Part shown: piece after piece, positions 47,400 through 59,114 of the stretch
Layout: each line of letters opens with the position of its first letter
How positions within the stretch are numbered: position 1 is the first letter of the stretch
Assembly: GCF_020882245.1 (NCBI RefSeq)
Contig: NC_083597.1
Coordinates: forward strand, 79,772,152-79,836,151
Direction: 5' to 3'
Length of the DNA: 64,000 bases
From: Rhopalosiphum padi
Taxonomy: Eukaryota > Arthropoda > Insecta > Hemiptera > Aphididae
Translations under genes and position numbers: made by a program
The notes under the pieces: model-generated
Database searches by the model: none
What the model was told of the DNA's origin: nothing
Seen by the model: the letters and a program-made list of their open reading frames with translations, nothing else

Positions 47400-50300
47400 C
47401 AGGGTGTTACAGATTTTTTTTTTTTTTAAACACTATTATTCTCGATAATCGAAAAATTATCTTTTTTTTTAAAACCGTTTTTCTTTCCTGAATTTCTGAA
47501 TGACACTTTTGATTTCAATATTTCATTTTCCAAAATTGAAATTTTGCTGAGTACTTCAAGCTATTATACCTTGTCAATTAGTTATATTATAGTTTTATAC
47601 AATTAATAATTAAAGATTAAATTAGCGGATTACCTGACCAACCGTTTTGCGGTAAATCCCTGTACCACTTCACTCTGCTTGTCTATAAACTTGAAATACT
47701 GATAAAGTAATAAGTTTTAAATAACTAACCATGTTTTATTCGAAATTCAATAAACAAAAATAACTTATGGTGGAATATAAATTAATATAATGTGCTGTCA
47801 TTCGTAAATGTTCAACATTTTTAAATTGTGGTTGTATAACGTTAAAAAAAATCCACAAAAATACTATTCGTGAAAATTAATATTTGTCGTTAAAAAATAT
47901 CACCTTGTATATTATGTATAATATAGGTACTAATGAAATTAAATTTACGTTGGTGTTTGTTATTTTTATTTTTACATTAATTTACAAACAGTTTATACGT
48001 ACTGTTATTGTTTCTTTTTCCTTGGTCAGCACAACTGTGTTATACGATCGATTGCTATCGAAAAAAGGATTTATTGTACAAACGATTAACGTCGTCGGCA
48101 TACCTCGAACACCATTGATTTGCCGCAAAACGTACACATATATAATATAATGTTTGTCGACGACATATATATATATATATTTTTTTTTTTATTACACAAA
48201 ATATAATTTTTCCATTTAATATACGCTGCAAATATTAGCAATATGAGAACATTAAAAAGGTTCATCGGTTGTGTGCATAGGTGTGACAACGTTAAAACAA
48301 CGAATCGTAATATATACGTATATATATATATATATTATGTATATATGTAAACTATCTATCCTATAGGTATACTTATTTACGAAATCATAAAATGATAATA
48401 ATATATTACGTCGTGTTAATGATATGTGTATTATATTAAAACTGTCCATTAGAATTAAAAACAATTATTGTCTATTGATATGGGTACGTGTTATGAATAT
48501 TTATAAGTTATATTTTAATGACGCTATCTTTTTCATAATTCGTTTAAATGTATGTTATATAATTTATTCAATTTAGAAGTAAAAATATATTTTACGTAAA
48601 TTTTGTTTTGTTTAGCTGTTTTTACTATTATTTTTTTTTTTTTTAATGAGCATTTATTTTGTTGATTTAAATTTTAAAATAACACATATTATAATACACA
48701 AGTATGTATACATAATTATATGGGGACTAGGCATGGAATAAAATGCACTACTGTGCCACTTATAAAGTATAATATACGCGTGTACACTGACAACAAAATG
48801 GTTGAGGGGTTTCTATTGTGAAAAGGGGATCTGCAAGGAAAAAAATTTTAATTGTAAACAGTTAGACATTTTGTTCATTGCTGGATTATCTAATATAATG
48901 TATACCTCGACTAGCTTTATTTACAAAATGCTTGACCCTGTAGCTTAATAATTAACATAGAAAAAAAATAAATGTACAACTATACTAGCAATAATTATAA
49001 ACTAAACATGATCAAATACGAGCTAGTTTTTAGTTACTATACATATAATGCTGGTCACTATAGCGAATAAATACAAAGTTTAACATTTTAACTTTTGAAC
49101 ATTAATTTGTAAGTTTACTTAATTTATACCGAATTATATACTTGATACACGTTAATTTTAAATTATATACAATTAGTAATCCATACAAATTTGACCAATT
49201 TTTCGTTTGTATGATCACGCGACTATTATAATAAAAATATCCATTGCATTGTTTTTAATTTTACCATAATAATTATTTCTATAGTTTTACTAATTAATGG
49301 CATATAAAAAGTCATATCCACGCTCGTTAAAATTATTTATATTTTTCTTAATTATCTTTCAAACTAACCAAGTAATTATACAAACTGTAAATTGACTGTT
49401 TCAGCTATATTTTTTTTAACAATTTTTTTTAATATTTAATTCAATTTATTATAATACCTTACGGGCTACAGCTTATGGTGTCTGTAAACGCATAATCACG
49501 TGACGTGCGTGTAAATCGATTTTTCTCCGTATTTTTAACATACCTAATAATATAAACTGCATTAATAGGCCGTGTAGTGTTGTAGGTATATATACAAAAC
49601 AATATAATGACGCCACATAAAAATGAATATCACATAATGGTATACAGTCCCATTAAGCGTTCGTACAAATTAGCCACATCTGTTTTGATGGACGCCACCG
49701 CACATTATGCAGCAGTATAATATGCACATTGCACACAATGTGTACTGGGTGATCTTTTTACCAAAGAGCATTCATTATTTTAAAATATATCATCGAATTT
49801 GAAAATAATGTATTTACAATAGTTATAGGTTGTTTATTTCTATAGATTTTTGAATAAAAACTTATATTTTCACCATTTTTTAACATTTTTTTTACTACAA
49901 ATAACAAAACATACATTTTTAAGTAGGATATTTTTTAGAGTATTTGTATTTATAGAACTTCAATTATTGACACACATTTAAAGTTTTGACGAACGGGTGT
50001 AGTAGCACAGGAGTACCTCGTAAAATACACATCCAAAATGTTTGTAAATTAAAATGATCCAAATAATAATATAGTTTAGTATAAAATTAGAAAAAAATAC
50101 GTTTTTAGGTATTAAAATAAATATAATCTTATTATACATTTTAAAAATATTGTCTTGTAAAATCATGTGAAATATTTTTTAAAAATTTATTAATTTTCGT
50201 GACTATTAGTGTTTTTTGATAAAATAATCATCTTATATATATATATTGAAAGTATTAAAATATTATGTATTAGTCGTTATAATGCAAATTTATATTATAT
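47400..50300. other. AT desert, no gene seen
   Basis: AT-rich with an AT/T-run compound tract at about 48163-48192. Plus-strand frame 47884-48150 is open but AT-driven, and no splice or start evidence supports it. Confidence 0.55.
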
Positions 50301-50314
50301 TATACGCGTATGAT

Positions 50315-50530
50315 TGCTTATCGTGGCTACAACAGCCGTCGACTGTACAGCTATCGAAGACGCCACGCAAAGTACCGGTGTCGGCGGCGGTCTCTTTCAT
50401 GTACAGCGCGGACGCGAAAAAGGGAGAGGCCATTTTTCGCACACATGTGCAGGACTGCAATATTGTTGTGTATAGATTTTACCAGCGACACAGCTGCACC
50501 GGCTGGAAGAGTAAACATCGATGTATTATA
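50315..50530. promoter_or_regulatory. Compact GC island with E-boxes
   Basis: A 200-base GC-rich block in an AT desert. It has the palindromic E-boxes CACATGTG (50442-50449) and CAGCTG (50491-50496), the class bound by bHLH dimers such as Twist or Achaete-Scute types. Two plus-strand frames are open across it, one with five Cys near its end, but neither has splice boundaries. I favour an enhancer-like block. A small exon cannot be excluded. Confidence 0.28.
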
Positions 50531-50861
50531 TATACATAGATTTGTGTGCACAAGTGGACCCAAACGACAACAGTTTGTTCAACGACAATATAATATTGGT
50601 GTACATACTTACTTACATAATATTATTATTTATTGTATACCTACCTACCTAATCGATTTAGTTTTTCAATTATCATTCTGTAATCGCTGAAGTCCCTCTC
50701 GGTTCACGGACAATAATGATCGTAGATATTTACATTGTATTCAGTTGTTGTAATGTCGTGTGTATTTTGTTCAATGGCGCATGTAGGTAAATTATATAGT
50801 ATGTATACTTAAATGCAATGTCGAGCGCTGACAATGATGATAATATACTTAATAAGTAATA

Positions 50862-50897
50862 ATTCAACACTGAACCTTAATAGGTTCAGTGTTGAAT
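50862..50897. repeat. Perfect hairpin, 16-bp arms, 4-base loop
   Basis: ATTCAACACTGAACCT at 50862-50877 is the exact reverse complement of AGGTTCAGTGTTGAAT at 50882-50897, with loop TAAT. The arms are of mixed composition, so this is not an AT-repeat artefact. It is the best dyad in the window. It is too short for a normal animal pre-miRNA. It could be a recent inverted duplication, a miniature element or a cruciform. Confidence 0.9.
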
Positions 50898-50899
50898 AT

Positions 50900-52540
50900 T
50901 ATAGTGTTATATTTATATAATATAAATATATATATATATTACGCAATGTTATCATTTTATTATTTATAATAATATAATTTTTTTTTTTTTAATTCAAATA
51001 AATCCACGGCCTCAGTGGCTATTGTATGATATCGAGAAGATTATATTACATAAATATATGTTTTGCACATTTATGTTTTAACTAAACTTATTCGTACAAC
51101 GTTTATTTTATTCTTAAAACAATAATTGGTATAATTTCTAAAATTACTTGTTAGGTGGTACATAATATCATAATATAAGAATATAATAAATTATATTACA
51201 CATGTAGGATTATTAAAATCACTAATAAGTACGTTTTTTTATATTATACTTTTGTAATAATTATTTTATTAAATTTCTACTAAACTCAAGTCAAATGAAT
51301 AATTTTTCATATTATTATAATACATATAGTAATTATGTAATGAAAAACATTAAAATAATTGCAACAATATTTGTCATAAACATAAAGTATATTATTTATT
51401 GCGCTGTATGCTTGTATAAGAAGGCGCTACCTTGTAATATATTTTCAGATATTGTACGATAATAACTTTAATGTAACTATCTAAAAAAATTTAGGTTTAA
51501 AATGTTCACAAATTAATATTCATTTTTAATTAAATACTGAGAAATTTGAATGATAAACGTACTATAGACTATATAAAGAATAATATTATACAACATTTAA
51601 AATTTCGCAATAGAATTATAATAATGTTTAAGCCGTTTAAGGTTTTAAATAAAATTATTAATTATTAATATACTGGAAACTAAAAATAGTATTTACCCAT
51701 CTAATAAGTAAAGCTGTTTTATATATTTTATTATTTTATAATTATTCGATTTTAAGTAAAAATAATTCTAATTTTATTTATATTAAAATAATTAATAAAC
51801 CCTAATTTTATATTTTTTCGTAATTTTATTATTAAAACATTTTAAATTTGTCAGTTCTATAGGTAAAAAAATAAAATAAAATATTATGTAATTATAAATA
51901 TAGTATCTACCAATGATCACATGAAAATACGTTTAAAGGAAATGACCATAATTGAAAGCGCAGTACAAAAAACGTAAAATATAATAATCTGGTTAAAAAA
52001 AATATATTATATATCGTTTTAGAAAAATAAGACGATAAATTATTCATTTTTAGTACATGTTTTACGTAGGTACATTGCTATATACACTCATTATTCAATG
52101 TACGATGTATTCTATAATTTATATTACAAATGCTCCACATATCCCGTGGTTTGTACTTGCGACATAATATTACACAAACAAATACGGAGCAAATAATAAG
52201 TTTTCAACATTTTCAACGAAAACGTGACCCGATTTCACAAAATAATGGGCTCCCAACTCTGCAGCGATACTCAACGATCACACACATACTATACTGTCGC
52301 GGTTTCTATAATACAATTACAGCATCGTATTGTATGCTCGGGATCCGATGAATAATAATATTTAATCGCCATTTTTATGAATGGACCGTTTAAGGAAACA
52401 CTATGAAACAAACGTCTTCTATTTCACTCGTCGATTCTTAACCGGTTTCCGCCTTTATAATATTATGTTATATAATATGGACATAAGACACTATTATACG
52501 ATGTACCCACCTAACCCATATATCTTTTTCCCCCCATCCA
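50900..52540. other. AT desert, no gene seen
   Basis: AT-rich with short interrupted frames. The 52130-52351 frame is slightly less AT-rich but has no boundary signals. Confidence 0.55.
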
Positions 52541-52544
52541 CTGC

Positions 52545-52865
52545 GTCGTAGTGTCGCGGACCGCGGTGCAGCGAAACACAGGCGCGTTGACACTTCGAAA
52601 GCAAAACAAATCGCATTTAAAGGCACACACAAACGCACAATACGCTTTGGGCCATTTATCTCTGGAAGTACTGCACTGTTCACCTGGTCAGACCACCGGC
52701 TATATATCTATCGGGCTCTGTGGGGACACGTACAAATCGTTATCGTAATCGGTGCAGTTATTTTTTTTCTCCTCGTTGTCACCCGTCACTATTACTATTA
52801 CCCGACTTGCAGCTTCGCAAGTCGCTGTTACAATATCTTAACAGCTCTCGGACGGCTATTTAGTA
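52545..52865. promoter_or_regulatory. Mixed-GC island with stem-loop
   Basis: A block of mixed composition with sharp AT-rich flanks. It ends in a stem-loop with 8-bp arms, CGACTTGC (52803-52810) and GCAAGTCG (52817-52824), around AGCTTC. Frames on both strands are open over 52468-52748 without start or splice support. It is likely of the same class as the other islands. Confidence 0.28.
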
Positions 52866-52869
52866 CACT

Positions 52870-55160
52870 ATTATATAAGTACGTATCAGACACGTAAAAA
52901 CGTATGTAGGGCATAATAAATTGTATAAATGCATCTCGTTTGTCTGATCGATTTCAAGCAATCGAGCTATACCTAGTTTTTGTTTGAAATGTTTCTACAT
53001 TATTTGCAATTTTTTTTTTTACATCTAAATAATAGATAGATATTACTGCAAAATATGTGCTCATTGAATATACTATAACATATACGAATCCGATTTAAAA
53101 AATCAGACGAGTTAATTTAAAGGAAACGTATATTTAGTAAAACGACAGTAATTACTAAATGAGCTACATATAATTACTTGATAAAGTGCAGTAAAACTAT
53201 CACGAAAATTTGAAATAAAAATTAAAAAAGTTATTGATTTATAATATCATTTTGTGATTATTTTTCATCATTATCATAAAGGTAATAATATAACCTACTT
53301 GTCATGTGGATATTTTTGTTTATTGAAACAAACCGAATTTATGATTTCTTTATGTAGGTACACCTCTAACAGACTTTTATCACAGCTGCTGTTCGATAAT
53401 ATGGTATTATGATGTTATTGGCAGTGGCGACAATAATAATATAATATCGGCTTGGCGGACGTTCAGTTATTCATCTCCTTCCCACCGTCCGGTCGGTAAC
53501 TACTAATGATCGCCAACGCGCTATTTTCACTGTATGCTATGCAGACGACTTTAATAACTCTCCATTTGAAATAAATGGTCCAATGAAATAATTTCGTTCA
53601 AATTATATTGTTTTTGATACCGTGTGCACGGAGAGACAACCAATGTGTATAGCTCGGCACGTATCGAGCACGCTATTTAATTGGTTTATTTATAAATAGA
53701 ATATGTATTTAAAAAACGAAATTAATATATTACAAAAACAACATCGGTAGGTAATTATTTTTTTGTTTTCGAGACGCTCAGATTTTACATAAACACAAAT
53801 GACTTTGTAGCTATTAATATTGCCGTTTGCAGACAAAGTATAATAAACCAGATGTAATAATAACGAAAAACCATTTTAGTTCTTATCAGTCGACTATACG
53901 TATGTCTATTCAAAATTGAGTTTACATCAATAATTAAACAGTATAATTAGAATTTAAAGTATATCACAATAAATCAATATAACCCAATTTTTTTAGATAT
54001 TTTGTTAACACTTAACGCTAATAATAATTGTAAATGTAGAACCTCGCATCGATAATGATCAACTGAAAATAATTTTTACTGTATATTTTTATTAAGTTAT
54101 TTACAACAATTGGCGTGGAGTGATGAGTGATAAATATAAATAAAAATAATAGTATAAAAACAACGTGTATTAATCTACAATATATAAATAAAAAATTAAA
54201 AACAAAATTAATGAATCATATTAATATTACATGGATCGTAATAATAGTAATGATCATAATAATACACTATTTTGCAGATAAATGGTAAATAGTGTTGTGC
54301 ATTATCTAGATAATTAAAATTTTTACCATATATAGTTAAAAATAATTTATAATATATTATTATTATCTATTCAAATAATATACATCCATATCTAAATATC
54401 TTGTTTCTAAAATAAATTCTTTAGGTAATTGTTCAAATAAGATTTTCAATTTTATTTTTTTAATATTTTTTTTTTTCATTGTAGAAATTTTAATTTTTTT
54501 AAGATAATATTGCATATATAGACAATTTATTTGGGTTTTATTTGTATGTTCTATTATTTAGTTATTTCTTAGTATATTGTTCGTTCTTTGTAAATACTAA
54601 ATGTCATCGTATATATTTATCTAATCTATTTAATTTTTAAATTTAAACTAAAGTATATATATTTTATTTATAGCAAAGATGTTATTTTACTAATACAAGT
54701 TTTAAATCATCTATATTTATCTAGATAAATGTAGTTATATTTTATCTATTATAATATACATAGATAAATATTTTTAAGTATTATATAATATTATCATTGC
54801 TAGATTCAATTTCAATGAATTATATGTGGTCAAGTGGTCTTACCGAGATAATTTTTGGAAATACATTAATAAATACGTTTTATATTCGTACTATGTTAAT
54901 AATTATTCGCTGCAAAAGCGTTATGTTTCGAAACACACATTTAAATAATATAATAGTATCCTACACTCGACCCAACGATTTTTTTCTCTCGTTCTGTCGA
55001 AGTCAGTCCCACAGAAAAACTCATGTTTGTTGTATATAATTTATACGAACAAAACAACGGATACGGCGTATAGGTAGATATTATTATTATAGGTAGGCTA
55101 CACACTCGTATATTATGTTATACACGCATTATATCATTGCTTTTAGCATATTATAATAAT
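52870..55160. other. AT desert, no gene seen
   Basis: AT-rich DNA with many TATATA and TTTA runs. The 54797-55039 plus-strand frame is open but lacks clear boundaries. Confidence 0.55.
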
Positions 55161-55167
55161 ATAATAT

Positions 55168-55590
55168 ATGTATATACGCCTAGCTCTTGACGACGCGATT
55201 ATTCACGGACACACGTCGTATCTTGCGCACGTTCTCGCACTTGGTCATTTGTCGGCCGACGATGACAATGATATAGGTACTCATCGTCATACGCGATTTT
55301 ATAATGATGCACACGAATTAGCGAATTCAAATTGGATTTTAAGAGCTCCGTTCTCAACACTTACATGTATGCCTACGAGGGAAGGCACGCGACAAATTTT
55401 TGTCTCTTCCTCGCCATTAATATACCTAACATTTAATATAATATATAACGAACTATATATACCACCACCGCCGCCGCCCCGCCGCACGCCGATTTCACAG
55501 ACCATTGAACGAGCCGTCCGCCGTTACCTATGTATATATACATATATATATTTTACAAGCATACTAGTGCACTACAACAATGGCAGTTAA
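55168..55590 (+). CDS. Candidate 140-aa hypothetical ORF
   Basis: The frame runs from ATG at 55168 to TAA at 55588-55590. It is the longest plus-strand frame that is mostly free of repeats. It begins MYIRLALDDAIIHGHTSYLA, has an acidic DDDND at 31-35, a His-rich segment to residue 41 and an LRAPFSTLTCMPTREGTRQ stretch. A run of six Pro at 99-104 follows, from CCG-type repeats. Beyond residue 120 it becomes AT-repeat filler (YIYTYIYF). I do not recognise it. The first 95 residues are the credible part. An exon ending earlier, or a non-coding island, are the alternatives. Confidence 0.28.
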   Translation: MYIRLALDDAIIHGHTSYLAHVLALGHLSADDDNDIGTHRHTRFYNDAHELANSNWILRAPFSTLTCMPTREGTRQIFVSSSPLIYLTFNIIYNELYIPPPPPPRRTPISQTIERAVRRYLCIYTYIYFTSILVHYNNGS

Positions 55591-55833
55591 TATGGTCAAT
55601 GGTCATAGGACACTTACGCTAAATATATGTGTGAGTGTGCTTTATACATCGGTCGTTCTCTCCCGGACAGACGCGTATATACCACGGCGCGCGGGTTTTG
55701 GACAAATTAAGGCGATTCTTATTATTTGGAAACCCGCGAGTCTAAACAGACAGCACCGGCGGTGATCTTAACGTTCGGACGCAATAAACGTGATTGGATT
55801 ATGGCGCACTTTGTGTCGATTACTGTTGTAAAG

Positions 55834-55853
55834 TATATATATATATATATATA
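55834..55853. repeat. (TA)n microsatellite
   Basis: Perfect alternating tract of about 20 bases. Confidence 0.92.
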
Positions 55854-56325
55854 AACGCAAGTCACCGAAGCCTAGAAACCCGCCAGTCCGCAATTTATAT
55901 ACGCACAACTTGTAGTGCGATGCGTATACATAAACGTATTAGCTAGGTATATATCACGGCGATGTCGTATACTCTGTATATGTATATTTTTCTCCCACGC
56001 GAAAGACACAACGGGGGAAAATGAAAAAAAAAAAGTGAGTACATAGTATAATAACACAATAATAATAATATTTTTATAATAAATATATATACTATGCAGC
56101 CGCGTAAAATATTATATCCTATACACACACTGCATCATATCGTATATTATATTATAATATATATACTTCATTTATATATGGAGGGGAAACAGATATTCAT
56201 CACGTGTGTGCGTGCTATTGTCACCCGAAATCCCATAATATATTATATATACCTATATGTGTGTATTATTATATACGGCGGTCGTAATATATATGGTCGT
56301 CGAATGCGTATGTGATGTGTATATA

Positions 56326-56345
56326 TGTGTGTGTGTGTGTGTGTG
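56326..56345. repeat. (TG)10 microsatellite
   Basis: Ten perfect TG units, 18 bases before a TATAAA box. Confidence 0.93.
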
Positions 56346-56363
56346 AAGACAGAAAGGTTCCTC

Positions 56364-56396
56364 TATAAAAGTCGTTCGAGTGTCATCGACGGTAAG
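56364..56396 (+). promoter_or_regulatory. TATA-box-like element followed by a donor-like site
   Basis: CTATAAAAG (TATAAA at 56364-56369) is followed about 22 bases later by GACG|GTAAGAA. A TATA box this close to a donor leaves almost no room for an exon, so only one of the two signals can be functional, if either is. Confidence 0.2.
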
Positions 56397-56699
56397 AAAG
56401 AAACATTGTCGGCGATATTATATAATATATGCCGTTGGGAAAGTGGCGGCGGCGGATAAAAATAAAAAATAATAAAATAAAACCTATATATTATATATTG
56501 TAAGTACACACCTATATGTATAGCGCGCGTGTGTGGATATGAACCGCTGACAATGGGCTGGAGAGTTAAGACAGAAAAAAAAAACGCAGTGTGGTACGAG
56601 AGGGCGAAATAAAAAAGAATGAAAATCGAAAAAAATTTCGCTCCACATTGTACCTCTATATTATTACACATATCGTACGTAATACGCATATACACGCAG

Positions 56700-56784
56700 A
56701 GCGTTCACCTAGTCGCGAACACCTGGACCTCGGTGATCTCCACCCTCATACCTCCATCGGCACCGCCACCGCTGGTCCCGCAGC
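56700..56784 (+). CDS. Candidate 85-bp internal exon
   Basis: A GC-rich block is bounded by ACGCAG (AG at 56698-56699) and GCAGC|GTAAGTACG, a strong donor at 56785. In the frame entering at phase 1 it encodes RSPSREHLDLGDLHPHTSIG followed by TATAGPA. This has the look of a linker in a regulatory protein, but I do not recognise it. A second frame (VHLVANTWTSVISTL and on) is also open. The acceptor lacks a polypyrimidine tract, which is the main weakness. Confidence 0.27.
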
Positions 56785-56939
56785 GTAAGTACGTATACCG
56801 TATTATACCTACCAAGCGGTTATTTATGTTTTTTAATATACATGAAAATCCAAGTGAACCCGTTTTTTCCTTTATTTTTTTTTTCATCCGATTTGCTACT
56901 CCTTCGCCGGCTGCTCTTTTTCAATGATATAATACATCG

Positions 56940-56959
56940 TATATATATATATATATATA
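56940..56959. repeat. (AT)n microsatellite
   Basis: Twenty-base AT alternation. Confidence 0.9.
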
Positions 56960-57805
56960 AGTGCGCGTCACATAGATATCGCGCGCACGCCGTCTTATAT
57001 AATATAATATATTATTGTTTATCCTTTTATTTTTTAAAAGAGATTAAACCGTTTGAACCGTCGCAAAACCGTGAGTTATAACTGTGGTGTTTTTTTTCCC
57101 CGAAAAACTGACAACTCAAAAAATAAAATAAAAAAACAACACGACAATGATGCTGAACGCACTCAAAATGCTCGAGAAACTGCGTGCAAAACTGTCATAT
57201 TATTATCCCTGGGTCTCGTTGGGTATAAGCGCGTTCGCCATATGTTCGTTCATATTTATAATATTGAAGACATATATATATAACGTTTCGAGTAGAGGTA
57301 CCTTCGAGTATTCAAGTGTCGTATAATATTATGTTGTAGTGTTATTTTATGATTCGGATAAACTGGGTGTAAATTCGTATTATTAGCTAATACGAGCGAT
57401 ATTTAAAATATGTATACATTCGTTTACTATATTGCCTGGAATATCATACCTGACATCTAAAATAATACGTATTTTGCTCTGTTATTTTAATATACATTGT
57501 TATATTGTTACATACGTTATAAATTCGTAGAACCTTCGTGTTTAAGTCTCTGAAATATGAATATAGCGTAAAACATTTTTATTTTTCTGTTATTTTATAA
57601 ATGTGTTGTTTGGATTGTGTTAATTAAGTTCCAAATACATTTTTATACGCGTGTAAAAAATCATAACAGCGATATAAAAAGTTATAAAATACCATTACAC
57701 GATGAATTTCTTATAGGACCTAAACAGTTACGTGCTTAATAGGGACGGCTCAAAAGTGAATGACAATAATTATTTTTATTATTAAAAACGATACTAATTT
57801 ATTTA

Positions 57806-58020
57806 TTACATGGACGAAGGGATGTATTTTCTTAGTATTTTCATCCTGCACTGATGCTGGACGATGGTACAGCGAATGATTGAATTATGAAAATTCGCGT
57901 CGTTTGACAAGCGAAATAAATGAATAATAATAAATATATACAAATATAAAAAAAAGGAACGAAAACCGCACTGCAGCCCTTCATGCGGTCCACTCGCATC
58001 CCTTCTCCTATCCGCGTCGT
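57806..58020 (-). CDS. Candidate exon 2 of a minus-strand two-exon gene
   Basis: On the minus strand an AG at 58022-58021 precedes a segment whose first two bases complete the codon left open by the exon at 58165-58408. It adds 70 codons and TAA (57808-57806). It starts NDADRRRDASGPHEGLQ, has an AT-rich hydrophobic run (FFLYLYIFIIIHLF), then a basic Cys-containing end (RCTIVQHQCRMKILRKY). Two overlapping AATAAA motifs lie just past the stop (complement of 57802-57807 and 57798-57803). The acceptor has a poor polypyrimidine tract, and AATAAA is common in AT-rich DNA. Confidence 0.27.
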
Positions 58021-58105
58021 CTATACTTATATACATTTATACGTGTTTAATGTTTATGTAAAATATTTTCTGTTGGAGGTTATAATTCGAAGGTACTTTT
58101 TACGC

Positions 58106-58135
58106 ATATAATATATATATATATATATATATATA
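58106..58135. repeat. (AT)14 microsatellite inside the proposed intron
   Basis: Pure AT alternation between the two candidate exons of the minus-strand model. Confidence 0.93.
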
Positions 58136-58164
58136 CGTAGACGAAGACAAATAAGCTTACTCAC

Positions 58165-58408
58165 TCGGCAACAACGGTCGGCGCGGTATGCGTGGCGGCG
58201 GCTGCGGTGGACCGGGAAAGACGGGGTGGATATACCGCCGCAGCGAGGGGGTAGTATTGCTAATCAACGTCGGCAACCGTATTTCGTCGGGGACGTCGAC
58301 GGCGACGACGGCGAGGAGACCGATGCGCGATATTGAATATTCATAAGATTTAAAGGGAAATGTTTGCTTTAAAAGTTGTCCGGACCCAGAAGACTGCCGA
58401 TTTTCCAT
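58165..58408 (-). CDS. Candidate exon 1 of a minus-strand two-exon gene
   Basis: On the minus strand an ATG (58408-58406), directly preceded by an in-frame TGA, opens 81 codons plus one base. It ends at CCGA|GTGAGTAAG, a strong donor with its GT at 58164-58163. The protein begins MENRQSSGSGQLLKQTFPFK. It then has a small hydrophobic stretch (IGLLAVVAVDV), a Thr/Leu/Ile segment and a Pro-rich end (PGPPQPPPRIPRR). Codons are mixed and the frame contains no microsatellite. Upstream sequence (58409-58640) is CpG-rich with a GGGCGGGG-type GC box on the minus strand, as expected of a promoter. Joined to 57806-58020, the model is 152 residues. No family is recognised. A regulatory island that happens to be open is the alternative. 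Confidence 0.33.
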
Positions 58409-58780
58409 TCACTCGTGAAACCCGCCCCGCCGCCCACAGATTCTTCTCCGCAATAATAATATTGTGTTCCGCCGCCCTCCGCAATGCACCACACGCGTAG
58501 TATAATATAACCTGCACTACCCCGTTCGCTGTCCTGCAGTATATGCCCTCCCCGTCGTGCGACGTTATACGCATTCGTTCTTCTCTACCTAAACACCACC
58601 TCAAGCGCACGCACCCCTCTGCCGTCGGGTGTACATGTATAATATGACGTGTACGTTCATCGGGAATTTGGAATATTTGGATTTATTTACGCCGTCACTA
58701 CACCCCGACACTGCGAACGCGCGCGCCTATGCGTATTACTATATGAATATCATCGAGTTCTGCTCGGCGCAGAGCGGTCG
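58409..58780. promoter_or_regulatory. CpG-rich block, possible promoter of the minus-strand model
   Basis: CpG-dense sequence upstream (on the minus strand) of the ATG at 58408, with a GC-box-like motif near 58424-58436. No TATA box sits at a sensible distance. The assignment depends on the gene model being real. Confidence 0.22.
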
Positions 58781-59090
58781 TAATGTTTTCTAAATCGGTT
58801 TTTGTATTGTGTGTTTATACAAATATATAGCAATGCAATATTACTAGTATAATGTTTAGTATTGTCGTACGCGTAAAAAACGACTGTTATCCATATAATA
58901 TAATATATAGGTTGTATAAATGTATATTTTATATATTATTGTTCGTTGAAGACACGATGTAAACTATGATATACATTATTCGGTCCGAATTCCGACGCTA
59001 ATCTATGAAGTCGTTTATGGACCGTTCTACAGAGGTGTACCGGGATGGGAATACATAGACGGTATAAAAGATTCCTAATGCGATATTAAT

Positions 59091-59114
59091 ATAGGTATAT
59101 ATATATATACCTAT
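59091..59114. repeat. Perfect 24-bp palindrome ending in ATAGGTA/TACCTAT
   Basis: The sequence reads the same on both strands. Its centre is a TA alternation and its ends are the TAGGTA/TACCTA motif that recurs throughout the window. Confidence 0.85.

Noticed and set aside
50246..50690. Two overlapping plus-strand frames across the 50.3 kb island
   Set aside because: Both are open over the same bases and neither has boundaries. The E-box-bearing island reading is simpler.
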